A stretch of 64,000 nt of DNA from assembly GCA_951812305.1 (NCBI GenBank), contig CATOSB010000012.1, positions 81,591 through 145,590 of the forward strand, read 5' to 3'. Of this stretch, positions 18,405-27,542 are shown piece by piece. The translations under genes were made by a program, and so were the position numbers. The notes below the pieces were generated by a model. That model was given only the letters and a program-made list of their open reading frames with translations, made no database searches and was not told the DNA's origin. Positions within the stretch are counted from its first letter, which is position 1, and each line of letters begins with the position of its first letter. The DNA is from an uncultured Paracoccaceae bacterium (GTDB lineage: Bacteria > Pseudomonadota > Alphaproteobacteria > Rhodobacterales > Rhodobacteraceae).

Positions 18405-19921
18405 CTTTCTTGTCTGAATTCTGTGGCGCCGGGTTGATTTCTCTGAATCAGTGGTGGGATGGATCAGGTTGCCGCCCTTGAACAACTTCTCGCCACGGCT
18501 CTGCGTCGGATCGCTGAGCTTGAAGCTGCGTTGGCGAGCATGGCGGAAGAGATCACGGACCTGCGCCGACAGTTGGCCAAGAACAGCAGCAATAGCAGCA
18601 AGCCCCCTTCAAGTGATGGCCTGAAGAAGCCAGCCCCGCGCAGCCTGCGTGGCAAATCCGGAAAGAAAAGTGGCGGCCAAGTTGGCCACCGGGGCGACAC
18701 CCTGCGCCAGACGTCAACACCCGACTTTGTCGAACGGCATGAGGCGACGCATTGCAGCGCCTGTCAGAGCGCCCTGACGGCGGAGATGGTGAAAGGGATC
18801 GAGAAGCGTCAGGTGTTCGACTTGCCTGCGCCACGCCTGGAGGTCACCGAGCATCAGGCGGCGGTTTATTGTTGCGACCATTGTCGAGCCACGACGACGG
18901 CTGGCTTTCCCGATGGCGTGGCCGCGCATGTGCAATATGGCACGCGCATGCGGGCAGTGGCGGTCTATTGCAATGTTCAGCAGCTGATACCCGAGGATCG
19001 GGTCTGCCAGCTTATGCGCGACCTGTTTGGGGCCACCAGCTTGTGCGCGGCCAGCGTGACCAACTGGACGCGCGGCGCGGCAAATAAGATGGGTGTCGTG
19101 GTTGAACACATTCTCGCCCGGCTTGCCGAAGGCGGCGTTCGGCATCTGGACGAGACCGGACTTCGTGTTGCCGGCAAGCTGCACTGGCTGCACACGATCT
19201 GCGATACCGCCTTCACCCATTACCGCATCAGCGCCAAACGCGGTGCTGTTCCAACCTTCCTGACCGGCGGGACGATCATTCATGATCACTGGAAACCCTA
19301 CTACGCCCATATGAGCGGAGTGGACGCCCACGTCCTCTGCGGGGCGCATCACTTGCGCGAACTCAAGGCCATCGAAGAGATCGAAAAAGAGCCTTGGGCG
19401 ACGGAGATGAGCGCAGTGCTTCATAGCGCCAATCAGCTCAGATGCGCGGCTCAGGATCAAGGCGAGACCGAACTCCCGGAACTGGTTCGCCAGGGTATAG
19501 TCACCAGATACATGGCGATCCTCGCCAAGGGGCTCGCCTTCCACGAACGCCAGCCCCCGCTGGCCAAAAGCCCCGGCACCCGCGGCCGAAAAGCCAGGCG
19601 GCCAGGCCACAACCTGCTCCTCCGCCTGCGTGACTACCGCGATGACGTTTTGCGATTCATCGCCGACTTCGCGGTCCCATTCACAAACAATCAGGCCGAA
19701 CAGGACCTGCGCATGATGAAGCTGCGCATGAAAATCTCGGGCACCTTCCGCACCCTCGAGGGCGCGCGGGTCTTCGCCGACATCAGGTCCGTCATCTCGA
19801 CGGCCAGAAAACACCGGTTCAACATCCTGGAAATCCTGACCCTGTCACCACCTCAGATCATCGCACGGCTCTGACGGAACAAAACCCCGCAACCCTATCG
19901 GACAGGGTGCTTGGGAGTTAC
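18405..19921 (+). mobile_element. IS66 family copy 2, lacking the first 84 bp of its left end
   Basis: Begins CTTTCTTGTCTGAATTCTG directly after the right end of copy 1; right TSD CTTCTGAC 19922-19929. Confidence 0.95.
18459..19874 (+). CDS. IS66 family transposase
   Basis: Near-identical 471 aa ORF. Confidence 0.95.
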   Translation: MDQVAALEQLLATALRRIAELEAALASMAEEITDLRRQLAKNSSNSSKPPSSDGLKKPAPRSLRGKSGKKSGGQVGHRGDTLRQTSTPDFVERHEATHCSACQSALTAEMVKGIEKRQVFDLPAPRLEVTEHQAAVYCCDHCRATTTAGFPDGVAAHVQYGTRMRAVAVYCNVQQLIPEDRVCQLMRDLFGATSLCAASVTNWTRGAANKMGVVVEHILARLAEGGVRHLDETGLRVAGKLHWLHTICDTAFTHYRISAKRGAVPTFLTGGTIIHDHWKPYYAHMSGVDAHVLCGAHHLRELKAIEEIEKEPWATEMSAVLHSANQLRCAAQDQGETELPELVRQGIVTRYMAILAKGLAFHERQPPLAKSPGTRGRKARRPGHNLLLRLRDYRDDVLRFIADFAVPFTNNQAEQDLRMMKLRMKISGTFRTLEGARVFADIRSVISTARKHRFNILEILTLSPPQIIARL

Positions 19922-20403
19922 CTTCTGACTTTCTATAGTACGCCCGATAAACTGAATCCTCAACAACTTGCTCTAATTCCGCGCCTGTAAAACCCACAGT
20001 AGCTTCGACGATTCTATCGATATCAAGTTGGTCAGTCTTAATCTTCCGTTCAGCCAAATGGATTTTCAGGATTTCTTTTCTTGCCTCAATGCCTGGGCAA
20101 CCCAAAAAAAACTTTGCATCTAAACGTCCGGCACGAGTCAGCTCAGGTGGAAGATCCTCAAAGCGATTAGCTGTTGCCAAAACGAACACCTGTGCTTCGT
20201 GCTCTTGCAGCCAGGTCAAAAGTGACGCCCGCATATTGAGATCTACGCTATGAGTTGCATCATTCGTCTGAGCTACTGCTTTGTCAATTTCGTCTATCCA
20301 AAGGATGCACGGCGCTACACTTTCGATCATTTGCAAAGATGCGCGTAGCTTTCGTTCACTTTCTCCGAAGTACTTGTTTTTTAACCTGAGTTCTGGATAA
20401 GCG

Positions 20404-21339
20404 CTATATCTGGTATTCGACCTGCCTGATTGTTTCCGGCACGGTTATGGGTCCCATTTTAACTTTGGTTTTCCCGAGCATATAGGCTGCGACACACGAG
20501 ATGAGGTGTACGAATGCGTTGGCAGGCGATCTGTGTCGAGTGTGTTCCAGTCCCATGCTGGTTTTCAACTTATCGAACAGAGTTTCGATGATGAACCGCC
20601 TTCGCAACAGGATTTTGTTCAGGATTGGCAGGAGATAGTTTTTCATGTTGCGGCGAATGCCGGTGACGAGGTGGAGCCCACGCTGCCAGAGCCGTTGGAA
20701 GAGGGATTTGGAGATATAGCCCTTATCAGCAAATATTTTGCCTTCGAGGCCCGCGATCATGGCTTCAAACGGCTTTCGATCATCGACATTACCTGCCGTG
20801 ATTTTGACGGCCATGATCTCCCCCTTGTTGTTGATGATTAGATGCAGTTTGAAGCCAAAGAACCAGCCCATTGTGCTGCGACCGCGCTTTGCCAGCCCCT
20901 TGAAGACCTTGTTTCGATTAATGCGGGCATTGTGGCAGACCGCGAGCTTAGTGCTGTCGGCAAAATAGACGCCGGTTTTTTCACCGCTGAAGCAGTGCAG
21001 CAGTATGCAAAACGGCACCATTAATCTTGGCATGAGGCTGACAAACCGACCATAGCTCGGGAGGTTGCCAAAGCAGTCACGGTATTTCTGCTCAACGCCA
21101 TAAATCCAATAATGTTTGAAGTCCTTGAACGGCGACAAGTGAAACAAGACCATGATGAACAGGCTCTCCCCCAGGGTCAGCTTGCCGGCGCGAAGCCTCT
21201 GACGACCCGAGGGGATCAACCGGTGGCGCTCCCAGTCCTCGTAGGTTTTTGCAAAATCATCGAGACAGACAAAAAGTGCGGTGTTAGTGATCGACATGAG
21301 TGGCGGTCCATATTGTGTCGCTTTTGAACCTTGAATCAT
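20404..21339 (-). CDS. IS982 family transposase
   Basis: Same 311-aa ORF as 3941-4876 with one substitution (T/N). Confidence 0.9.
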   Translation of the reverse strand: MIQGSKATQYGPPLMSITNTALFVCLDDFAKTYEDWERHRLIPSGRQRLRAGKLTLGESLFIMVLFHLSPFKDFKHYWIYGVEQKYRDCFGNLPSYGRFVSLMPRLMVPFCILLHCFSGEKTGVYFADSTKLAVCHNARINRNKVFKGLAKRGRSTMGWFFGFKLHLIINNKGEIMAVKITAGNVDDRKPFEAMIAGLEGKIFADKGYISKSLFQRLWQRGLHLVTGIRRNMKNYLLPILNKILLRRRFIIETLFDKLKTSMGLEHTRHRSPANAFVHLISCVAAYMLGKTKVKMGPITVPETIRQVEYQI

Positions 21340-21684
21340 GGGGCAACGTACCTGGAAACCCCTCTCACCCCATACTAATCACGGGGGCATTCAGGCTGGT
21401 CAACACGGGGCAAAAGGTGCGCGCCATGGAGAACAACTTCCCAATCAACGAAGATCTCGCTTATGAGAAGATCCGGGACCTCATGTTCGACATGATGGAA
21501 GAGGACCCCAACCGTTTCTACGCCCTCACGGATAAGCTCAATGAACTGGCTGCGCTCCCTAAAAGAACCATGACACTTGTGCTCGATCTGATGGCTGCCA
21601 CTCCCTTTCAGGTGATCATCCCGAAACACGTACGGAAAAATGACCCTGATACATTCAAAGCAGATCACGAAACCGTTTCAAATG

Positions 21685-23285
21685 GTAACTCCCAAGCACC
21701 CTGTCCGATAGGGTTGCGGGGTTTTGTTCCGTCAGAGCCGTGCGATGATCTGAGGTGGTGACAGGGTCAGGATTTCCAGGATGTTGAACCGGTGTTTTCT
21801 GGCCGTCGAGATGACGGACCTGATGTCGGCGAAGACCCGCGCGCCCTCGAGGGTGCGGAAGGTGCCCGAGATTTTCATGCGCAGCTTCATCATGCGCAGG
21901 TCCTGTTCGGCCTGATTGTTTGTGAATGGGACCGCGAAGTCGGCGATGAATCGCAAAACGTCATCGCGGTAGTCACGCAGGCGGAGGAGCAGGTTGTGGC
22001 CTGGCCGCCTGGCTTTTCGGCCGCGGGTGCCGGGGCTTTTGGCCAGCGGGGGCCGGCGTTCGTGGAAGGCGAGCCCCTTGGCGAGGATCGCCATGTATCT
22101 GGTGACTATACCCTGGCGAACCAGTTCCGGGAGTTCGGTCTCGCCTTGATCCTGAGCCGCGCATCTGAGCTGATTGGCGCTATGAAGCACTGCGCTCATC
22201 TCCGTCGCCCAAGGCTCTTTTTCGATCTCTTCGATGGCCTTGAGTTCGCGCAAGTGATGCGCCCCGCAGAGGGCGTGGGCGTCCACTCCGCTCATATGGG
22301 CGTAGTAGGGTTTCCAGTGATCATGAATGATCGTCCCGCCGGTCAGGAAGGTTGGAACAGCACCGCGTTTGGCGCTGATGCGGTAATGGGTGAAGGCGGT
22401 ATCGCAGATCGTGTGCAGCCAGTGCAGCTTGCCGGCAACACGAAGTCCGGTCTCGTCCAGATGCCGAACGCCGCCTTCGGCAAGCCGGGCGAGAATGTGT
22501 TCAACCACGACACCCATCTTATTTGCCGCGCCGCGCGTCCAGTTGGTCACGCTGGCCGCGCACAAGCTGGTGGCCCCAAACAGGTCGCGCATAAGCTGGC
22601 AGACCCGATCCTCGGGTATCAGCTGCTGAACATTGCAATAGACCGCCACTGCCCGCATGCGCGTGCCATATTGCACATGCGCGGCCACGCCATCGGGAAA
22701 GCCAGCCGTCGTCGTGGCTCGACAATGGTCGCAACAATAAACCGCCGCCTGATGCTCGGTGACCTCCAGGCGTGGCGCAGGCAAGTCGAACACCTGACGC
22801 TTCTCGATCCCTTTCACCATCTCCGCCGTCAGGGCGCTCTGACAGGCGCTGCAATGCGTCGCCTCATGCCGTTCGACAAAGTCGGGTGTTGACGTCTGGC
22901 GCAGGGTGTCGCCCCGGTGGCCAACTTGGCCGCCACTTTTCTTTCCGGATTTGCCACGCAGGCTGCGCGGGGCTGGCTTCTTCAGGCCATCACTTGAAGG
23001 GGGCTTGCTGCTATTGCTGCTGTTCTTGGCCAACTGTCGGCGCAGGTCCGTGATCTCTTCCGCCATGCTCGCCAACGCAGCTTCAAGCTCAGCGATCCGA
23101 CGCAGAGCCGTGGCGAGAAGTTGTTCAAGGGCGGCAACCTGATCCATCCCACCACTGATTCAGAGAAATCAACCCGGCGCCACAGAATTCAGACAAGAAA
23201 GAAAAAAAACACGCGCAAAATGGCAAATTCGACTCACCATAAAACTGACAATAACACTCAAACGTGGGGGGTGCTTGGGAGTTAC
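21685..23285 (-). mobile_element. IS66 family copy 3 (1601 bp) inside the IS982 passenger gene
   Basis: TSD TTCAAATG at 21677-21684 and 23286-23293. Confidence 0.95.
21732..23147 (-). CDS. IS66 family transposase
   Basis: 471 aa ORF. Confidence 0.95.
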   Translation of the reverse strand: MDQVAALEQLLATALRRIAELEAALASMAEEITDLRRQLAKNSSNSSKPPSSDGLKKPAPRSLRGKSGKKSGGQVGHRGDTLRQTSTPDFVERHEATHCSACQSALTAEMVKGIEKRQVFDLPAPRLEVTEHQAAVYCCDHCRATTTAGFPDGVAAHVQYGTRMRAVAVYCNVQQLIPEDRVCQLMRDLFGATSLCAASVTNWTRGAANKMGVVVEHILARLAEGGVRHLDETGLRVAGKLHWLHTICDTAFTHYRISAKRGAVPTFLTGGTIIHDHWKPYYAHMSGVDAHALCGAHHLRELKAIEEIEKEPWATEMSAVLHSANQLRCAAQDQGETELPELVRQGIVTRYMAILAKGLAFHERRPPLAKSPGTRGRKARRPGHNLLLRLRDYRDDVLRFIADFAVPFTNNQAEQDLRMMKLRMKISGTFRTLEGARVFADIRSVISTARKHRFNILEILTLSPPQIIARL

Positions 23286-23594
23286 TTCAAATGTTCTATT
23301 TCTTGGAGAGTTTGGCGGAATTGCCGTTGAACTGGAGCCAAATGAGGCTTTGAGAGAACCGAGGATCATTTCCATAACAATGGTGGAAATCCCTCATCGC
23401 AACCCTCTGCGAAAAAGGGTCAACGAGTATCGTAAAAAACGAATCAAAAAACTACGAAAAAATTCTGTCGAGTAGTGCACTGGTGACGCCAACGTCTTAT
23501 CCAGAATCGGGGTTTTTTAATGCACCCATATCGAGTCGAATGAGAGGAATGCATATAACCGGACAGCACCCACCAAAGCCCCGCTCATCTTGCA

Positions 23595-23613
23595 GGGGGT
23601 GCTTGGGAGTTAC
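23595..23613 (-). repeat. orphan IS66 left-end terminal sequence
   Basis: GGGGGTGCTTGGGAGTTAC with no attached IS66 body. Confidence 0.75.
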
Positions 23614-24261
23614 CTTGGTTTTAAATTGGCTCCGCGTCTGAAAGCCATCGCGCGCCAGAAACTGGCCCTGCCTGGCACCGGAATGCGAGGGCAACTGCCT
23701 CATTTGCAGCCGACTCTGTCTGGGGCCATCGACTGGGCGGAGATCGAACGGCAATACGACGAGATGGTCAAGTATGCCGCTGCCATGCAGCAGGGCACGG
23801 CAGATCCGGAAGCCATCCTGCGCCGCTTTGCGCGCGCTGATGTGATGCACCCAACCTACAAGGCACTCGCGGAATTAGGTCGCGGGATCAGAACGATCTT
23901 CCTGTGCCGCTATCTGAGGGCCGAGAGTTTCCGCCGGGAAATCCATGAGGGGCTTAATGTGGTCGAGAATTGGAACAGCGCCAACGGGTTTGTGTTCTTC
24001 GGCAAAGGCGGTGAAATCTCCAGCAACCGGATTGCCGATCAGGAGATCTCGGCGCATGCGTTGCACCTGCTTCAGGCGTCGCTAGCCTATGTCAACACGC
24101 GCATGGTGCAATCGGTGCTGTCGGAACCTGAGTGGATCCGCAGATTGTCAGATCGGGATCTGCAGGGGCTGTCCCCACTCTTTTATCTTCACATCAATCC
24201 ATATGGCCGTTTCGATGTTGATCTGGATAAACGGACCGACTTCGAGGCCATGGCCGCATGA
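23614..24261 (+). pseudogene. Tn3 family transposase C-terminal fragment
   Basis: [56 protein letters not shown]…[23 protein letters not shown]. Confidence 0.9.
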
Positions 24262-24339
24262 AACTCTTTACAAAGTGCGTGAACTGTTAAAAGTTTCCAG
24301 ACAAGCCCGCCAGTAAAACAAGGATGATGAGAGGTTCCG

Positions 24340-24709
24340 AAAGATGCCGCCCAACCGGCGAAACGTAAAGAGTGTACGTCTGAGCAACCAGCGGATGGCC
24401 ATGAGCGCAGCCGGGACTTTCTGGGAGAGGCGGAAATGGTCCGCTTACTGAAGGCCGCCAAACGCGGCCGTCATGGGTCTCGGGATTATATTTTGCTTCT
24501 TCTGATGTTCCGGCACGGGTTGCGCGGGCCGGAAAGCAGGCGAAACTGGGGCACATCAATCCCCATATGCTGCGACATTCCTGCGGATTTGCGCTTGCCA
24601 ACAAAGGACACGATTTGCGCCTGATCCAGGATTATCTCGGGCATCGGGATCCACGCCACACCGCATATTACACACGCACGGCCGCAGGCCGGTTTGAAGA
24701 GCTATGGTA
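24340..24709 (+). pseudogene. tyrosine recombinase/integrase with internal deletion
   Basis: MVRLLKAAKRGRHGSRDYILLLLMFRHGLR followed in another frame by KLGHINPHMLRHSCGFALANKGHDLRLIQDYLGHRDPRHTAYYTRTAAGRFEELW*. Confidence 0.8.
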
Positions 24710-24722
24710 GAGGACAGAAAGA

Positions 24723-26162
24723 GTGGCCATCAAAATTCCTGACAATATTTTCGCGGGCCTGGTCAGGTGGATGGTTCGGGGGCCGTGGCCCGAGCATTTC
24801 CAACAGGCCATTCACGACCACACCGGACTTTATTGCGAAGCCCACGACATCGACAGCTTCGAGGAGCTTTCCGATCGGATCGGTGGGCACTGGGTGATCG
24901 TGCTAAATGACATGGCAATGAATGATTTTCTCGGTCGGGAAACCGAGGATGGCAATGTTGTCGATCAATACCTCAAGCGGCGAGGCTGGAAAGAAACCAA
25001 GATCGCCCGCGCCTATCTAAAAGGCATCCGGGATTCCGCCGTCAGCCTCTACGAGGTCAGCGATATCGTCCCCGGAGAATCATTTCTTGCTCGTGATTTG
25101 ATCCTGGACGGTGAGCCCTTCCGGGTGTTGGAACGAAGCGCAACAAAGACAATGGTGTCCTGGGAACAATTCGCCATGCGTATCGTCAATGTGCGCGGCC
25201 AGAATATCATTGCCGGTGGGCTCTTACCGCTCGAACCGGAACTCGCAGATGATCTGCTGTCTGAATTCAACGAAATGGTCGCAGAGTCCGAAAGCCGGTT
25301 CGAAGAGATAATCGACGAAGCACGCGCAGAAGGTGACTTTGGCGAAGAGACCCCACCCGAAGGGTTTCAGGACATTGCTCTCGGCATCGCCCTGAAGTCG
25401 GCAAGCTCCTTCTTCGCTACAACCTGGATGGCCGCAACGCCCCTGCATCCGGACGAGCAAACGCTTCCCCAGCTCTTCAACTTCGATGGTGACGAGGTGG
25501 AGTTTATTCAGCTTGTCTACCGTTTTGAAAAGGGAACGACCCAGACCCAGATGCGCAAGATCCTTGACGGCGAGACGGACATGGAAGCCGCGTCAGACAA
25601 GATCTGGAACTGGGTGGATCGCGGCGCGCGCGCCAGACCAAAGCCGCAAAAAGCCCTGCCGGAGAGTGGCCAGATGTATAGCTCCCAACTCGACGACGGA
25701 TCACCGGTGCTCGGCATGATCACCCTCAAGGGCCGCACGCTCGAAGCGGATATCAATTCCGAGCCGCGGGCGGAGGAACTGAAAGCCCGTCTTGCCAATT
25801 TGCTCGGCGATCTCGTCAAACAGCCGCTTGTGGCCCGGCAGACACTGGAACAAGCCATGGCAGCGCATCACGAAAATGGCGCGGCCCCTGAGCCGCTCGA
25901 CCTTTCCGAAGAAGAGCAGGCAGCAATCCGGGCGGAGATGATGGGGCAGCATTACCAGGGCATCCTGGACCGTCCAATCGGCCTGCTCGACGACAAAACC
26001 CCGCGCGAGAGCGCACGAACGGCGAAAGGCCGACTGAACGTCGCCAAATGGCTCAAGGTCCTGGAGATGAACGAAGCTAAAGCAAGAGCGGGCACAAACG
26101 CACCGGTCTACGACTTCAGTTGGATGTGGCTGGAGCTGGGGGTCATTGAACTCAGACAGTGA
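24723..26162 (+). CDS. conserved hypothetical protein (479 aa)
   Basis: Long intact ORF; C-terminal MGQHYQGILDRPIGLLDDKTPRESARTAKGRLNVAKWLKVLE motif. Confidence 0.75.
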   Translation: MAIKIPDNIFAGLVRWMVRGPWPEHFQQAIHDHTGLYCEAHDIDSFEELSDRIGGHWVIVLNDMAMNDFLGRETEDGNVVDQYLKRRGWKETKIARAYLKGIRDSAVSLYEVSDIVPGESFLARDLILDGEPFRVLERSATKTMVSWEQFAMRIVNVRGQNIIAGGLLPLEPELADDLLSEFNEMVAESESRFEEIIDEARAEGDFGEETPPEGFQDIALGIALKSASSFFATTWMAATPLHPDEQTLPQLFNFDGDEVEFIQLVYRFEKGTTQTQMRKILDGETDMEAASDKIWNWVDRGARARPKPQKALPESGQMYSSQLDDGSPVLGMITLKGRTLEADINSEPRAEELKARLANLLGDLVKQPLVARQTLEQAMAAHHENGAAPEPLDLSEEEQAAIRAEMMGQHYQGILDRPIGLLDDKTPRESARTAKGRLNVAKWLKVLEMNEAKARAGTNAPVYDFSWMWLELGVIELRQ

Positions 26163-26279
26163 CGTTCACAAATGTTCCAGAATTTTTCCGATTTGATGGA
26201 GTGGACGCCTCTTCCCCCAAGGGCATCGCATTGTGCCAAGGTGGCGGTGTCAAAACAGCTACAAGAGGAGACGTCCAAG

Positions 26280-27305
26280 ATGGAAGTTAGCATAATCGGG
26301 ATCGATATTGCCAAGAATGTGTTTCAGTTTCATGGAGCTACCGCAGATGGGTCTACCGTATTCCGCCGCAAAATCCGGCGCGGGTGTGTTCTGGATTTTC
26401 TGTCGGCGCAAACATGTTGCCTTGTTGCGATGGAGGCTTGCGCCAGTTCCCATCACTGGGGCCGCGAGATCGAACGGCTCGGACATGAGGTTCGATTGAT
26501 CCCTCCGCAATATGTCAAGCCATTCAGGAAGCGACAGAAGAACGATATGGCTGATGCCGAAGCAATTGCGGAGGCCGCAGCGCGCGCCGGGATGAGATTT
26601 GTCGCCGTGAAATCGGCGGAACAGCAATCCCGATCCATGCTATTGAAAACGCGAGAATTGTTTGTCGGTCAACGCACGCAGGTCATCAATACACTACGCG
26701 GTCATCTAGGCGAGTATGGGATTGTGGCAGCTCAGGGCCCGTCCCACATCAGAAAACTCGAAGCTATGGTTATCGACGGCGAAACCACCGAACTCCCGTT
26801 GATAATGCGCAATATGTGCATCCGGCTCTTCGATCACTTGAGCATTCTGGATTGGCAGATTGATGACCTGACATCCCGGATCGAAGCCGCGGCCCGAATG
26901 GATGAGAATGCGCAGCGGTTGATGACCATACCTGGAATCGGGCCCATGTGCGCCATGGCAATATCATCTCTCGCACCCCCACGTGAAAGTTTTCGCAAGG
27001 GGCGGGATTTTGCCGCCTGGGCAGGCCTGACGCCGAAACAGAATTCAACAGGCGGGAAAACCCGGCTGGGGCGAACGTCGAAGATGGGCCAGAAAGATAT
27101 CAGAAGATTACTCATCCCTGGAGCAATGTCCGTCATCCAATCCAATGAACGAAAAGGTGGTGCACCCGATGGTTCGTGGCTCGACCGGATGCTGAAACGC
27201 AAACCCAAACTGCTGGTGGCCATCGCGCTGGCAAACAAGATGGCCCGGATGGCTTGGGCTGTGATGAAAAACGAGGATGTATATCGAGTTCAGTTGGCGG
27301 CCTGA
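26280..27305 (+). CDS. IS110 family transposase (DEDD recombinase)
   Basis: IIGIDIAKNVFQFHG…NDMADAEAIAEAA…IPGIGPMCAMAISSL…AAWAGLTPKQNSTGGKTRLGRTSKMGQKDIRRLLI. Confidence 0.93.
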   Translation: MEVSIIGIDIAKNVFQFHGATADGSTVFRRKIRRGCVLDFLSAQTCCLVAMEACASSHHWGREIERLGHEVRLIPPQYVKPFRKRQKNDMADAEAIAEAAARAGMRFVAVKSAEQQSRSMLLKTRELFVGQRTQVINTLRGHLGEYGIVAAQGPSHIRKLEAMVIDGETTELPLIMRNMCIRLFDHLSILDWQIDDLTSRIEAAARMDENAQRLMTIPGIGPMCAMAISSLAPPRESFRKGRDFAAWAGLTPKQNSTGGKTRLGRTSKMGQKDIRRLLIPGAMSVIQSNERKGGAPDGSWLDRMLKRKPKLLVAIALANKMARMAWAVMKNEDVYRVQLAA

Positions 27306-27542
27306 GAAAAGCCAGCTGTCAGCCGGAATGCGGTAGATCTTAGCGGAGGATTATGGGCGAACAGTCGAGAATGACGGGATTGGGAAAACCAGGGAAGCTG
27401 CGTGGAGTTGAAACCCCGCAAATATGATTTGGACCCGATCTTCGAACTATCCATAAGGGCCCGCGAACAAGAGCGTCGCAATCAGAGGCCGAACACACGT
27501 AGGAACTCGACCGCATTTCCCAAAATCACTTAAAGATTCTGC

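Larger units (their letters stand above)
20382..23512 (-). mobile_element. IS982-like element copy 2, interrupted by IS66 copy 3
   Basis: ACCTGAGTTCTGGATAAG … CTTATCCAGAATCGGGGT; flanked by TTTTTA repeats. Confidence 0.85.
16380..23590 (-). pseudogene. AAA+ ATPase gene interrupted by an IS982-like element and tandem IS66 copies; both ends lost
   Basis: Segments 23500-23512, 20380-19922 and 16803-16380 join in frame: [47 protein letters not shown]…AYYRKSEVLTEVTKERCLSTADFLEASKAVKPIIFASSDS. Confidence 0.85.

Noticed and set aside
21792-22892. 366-aa ORFs antisense to each IS66 transposase
   Set aside because: Present in every IS66 copy simply because the element is conserved; the opposite strand encodes the real transposase.
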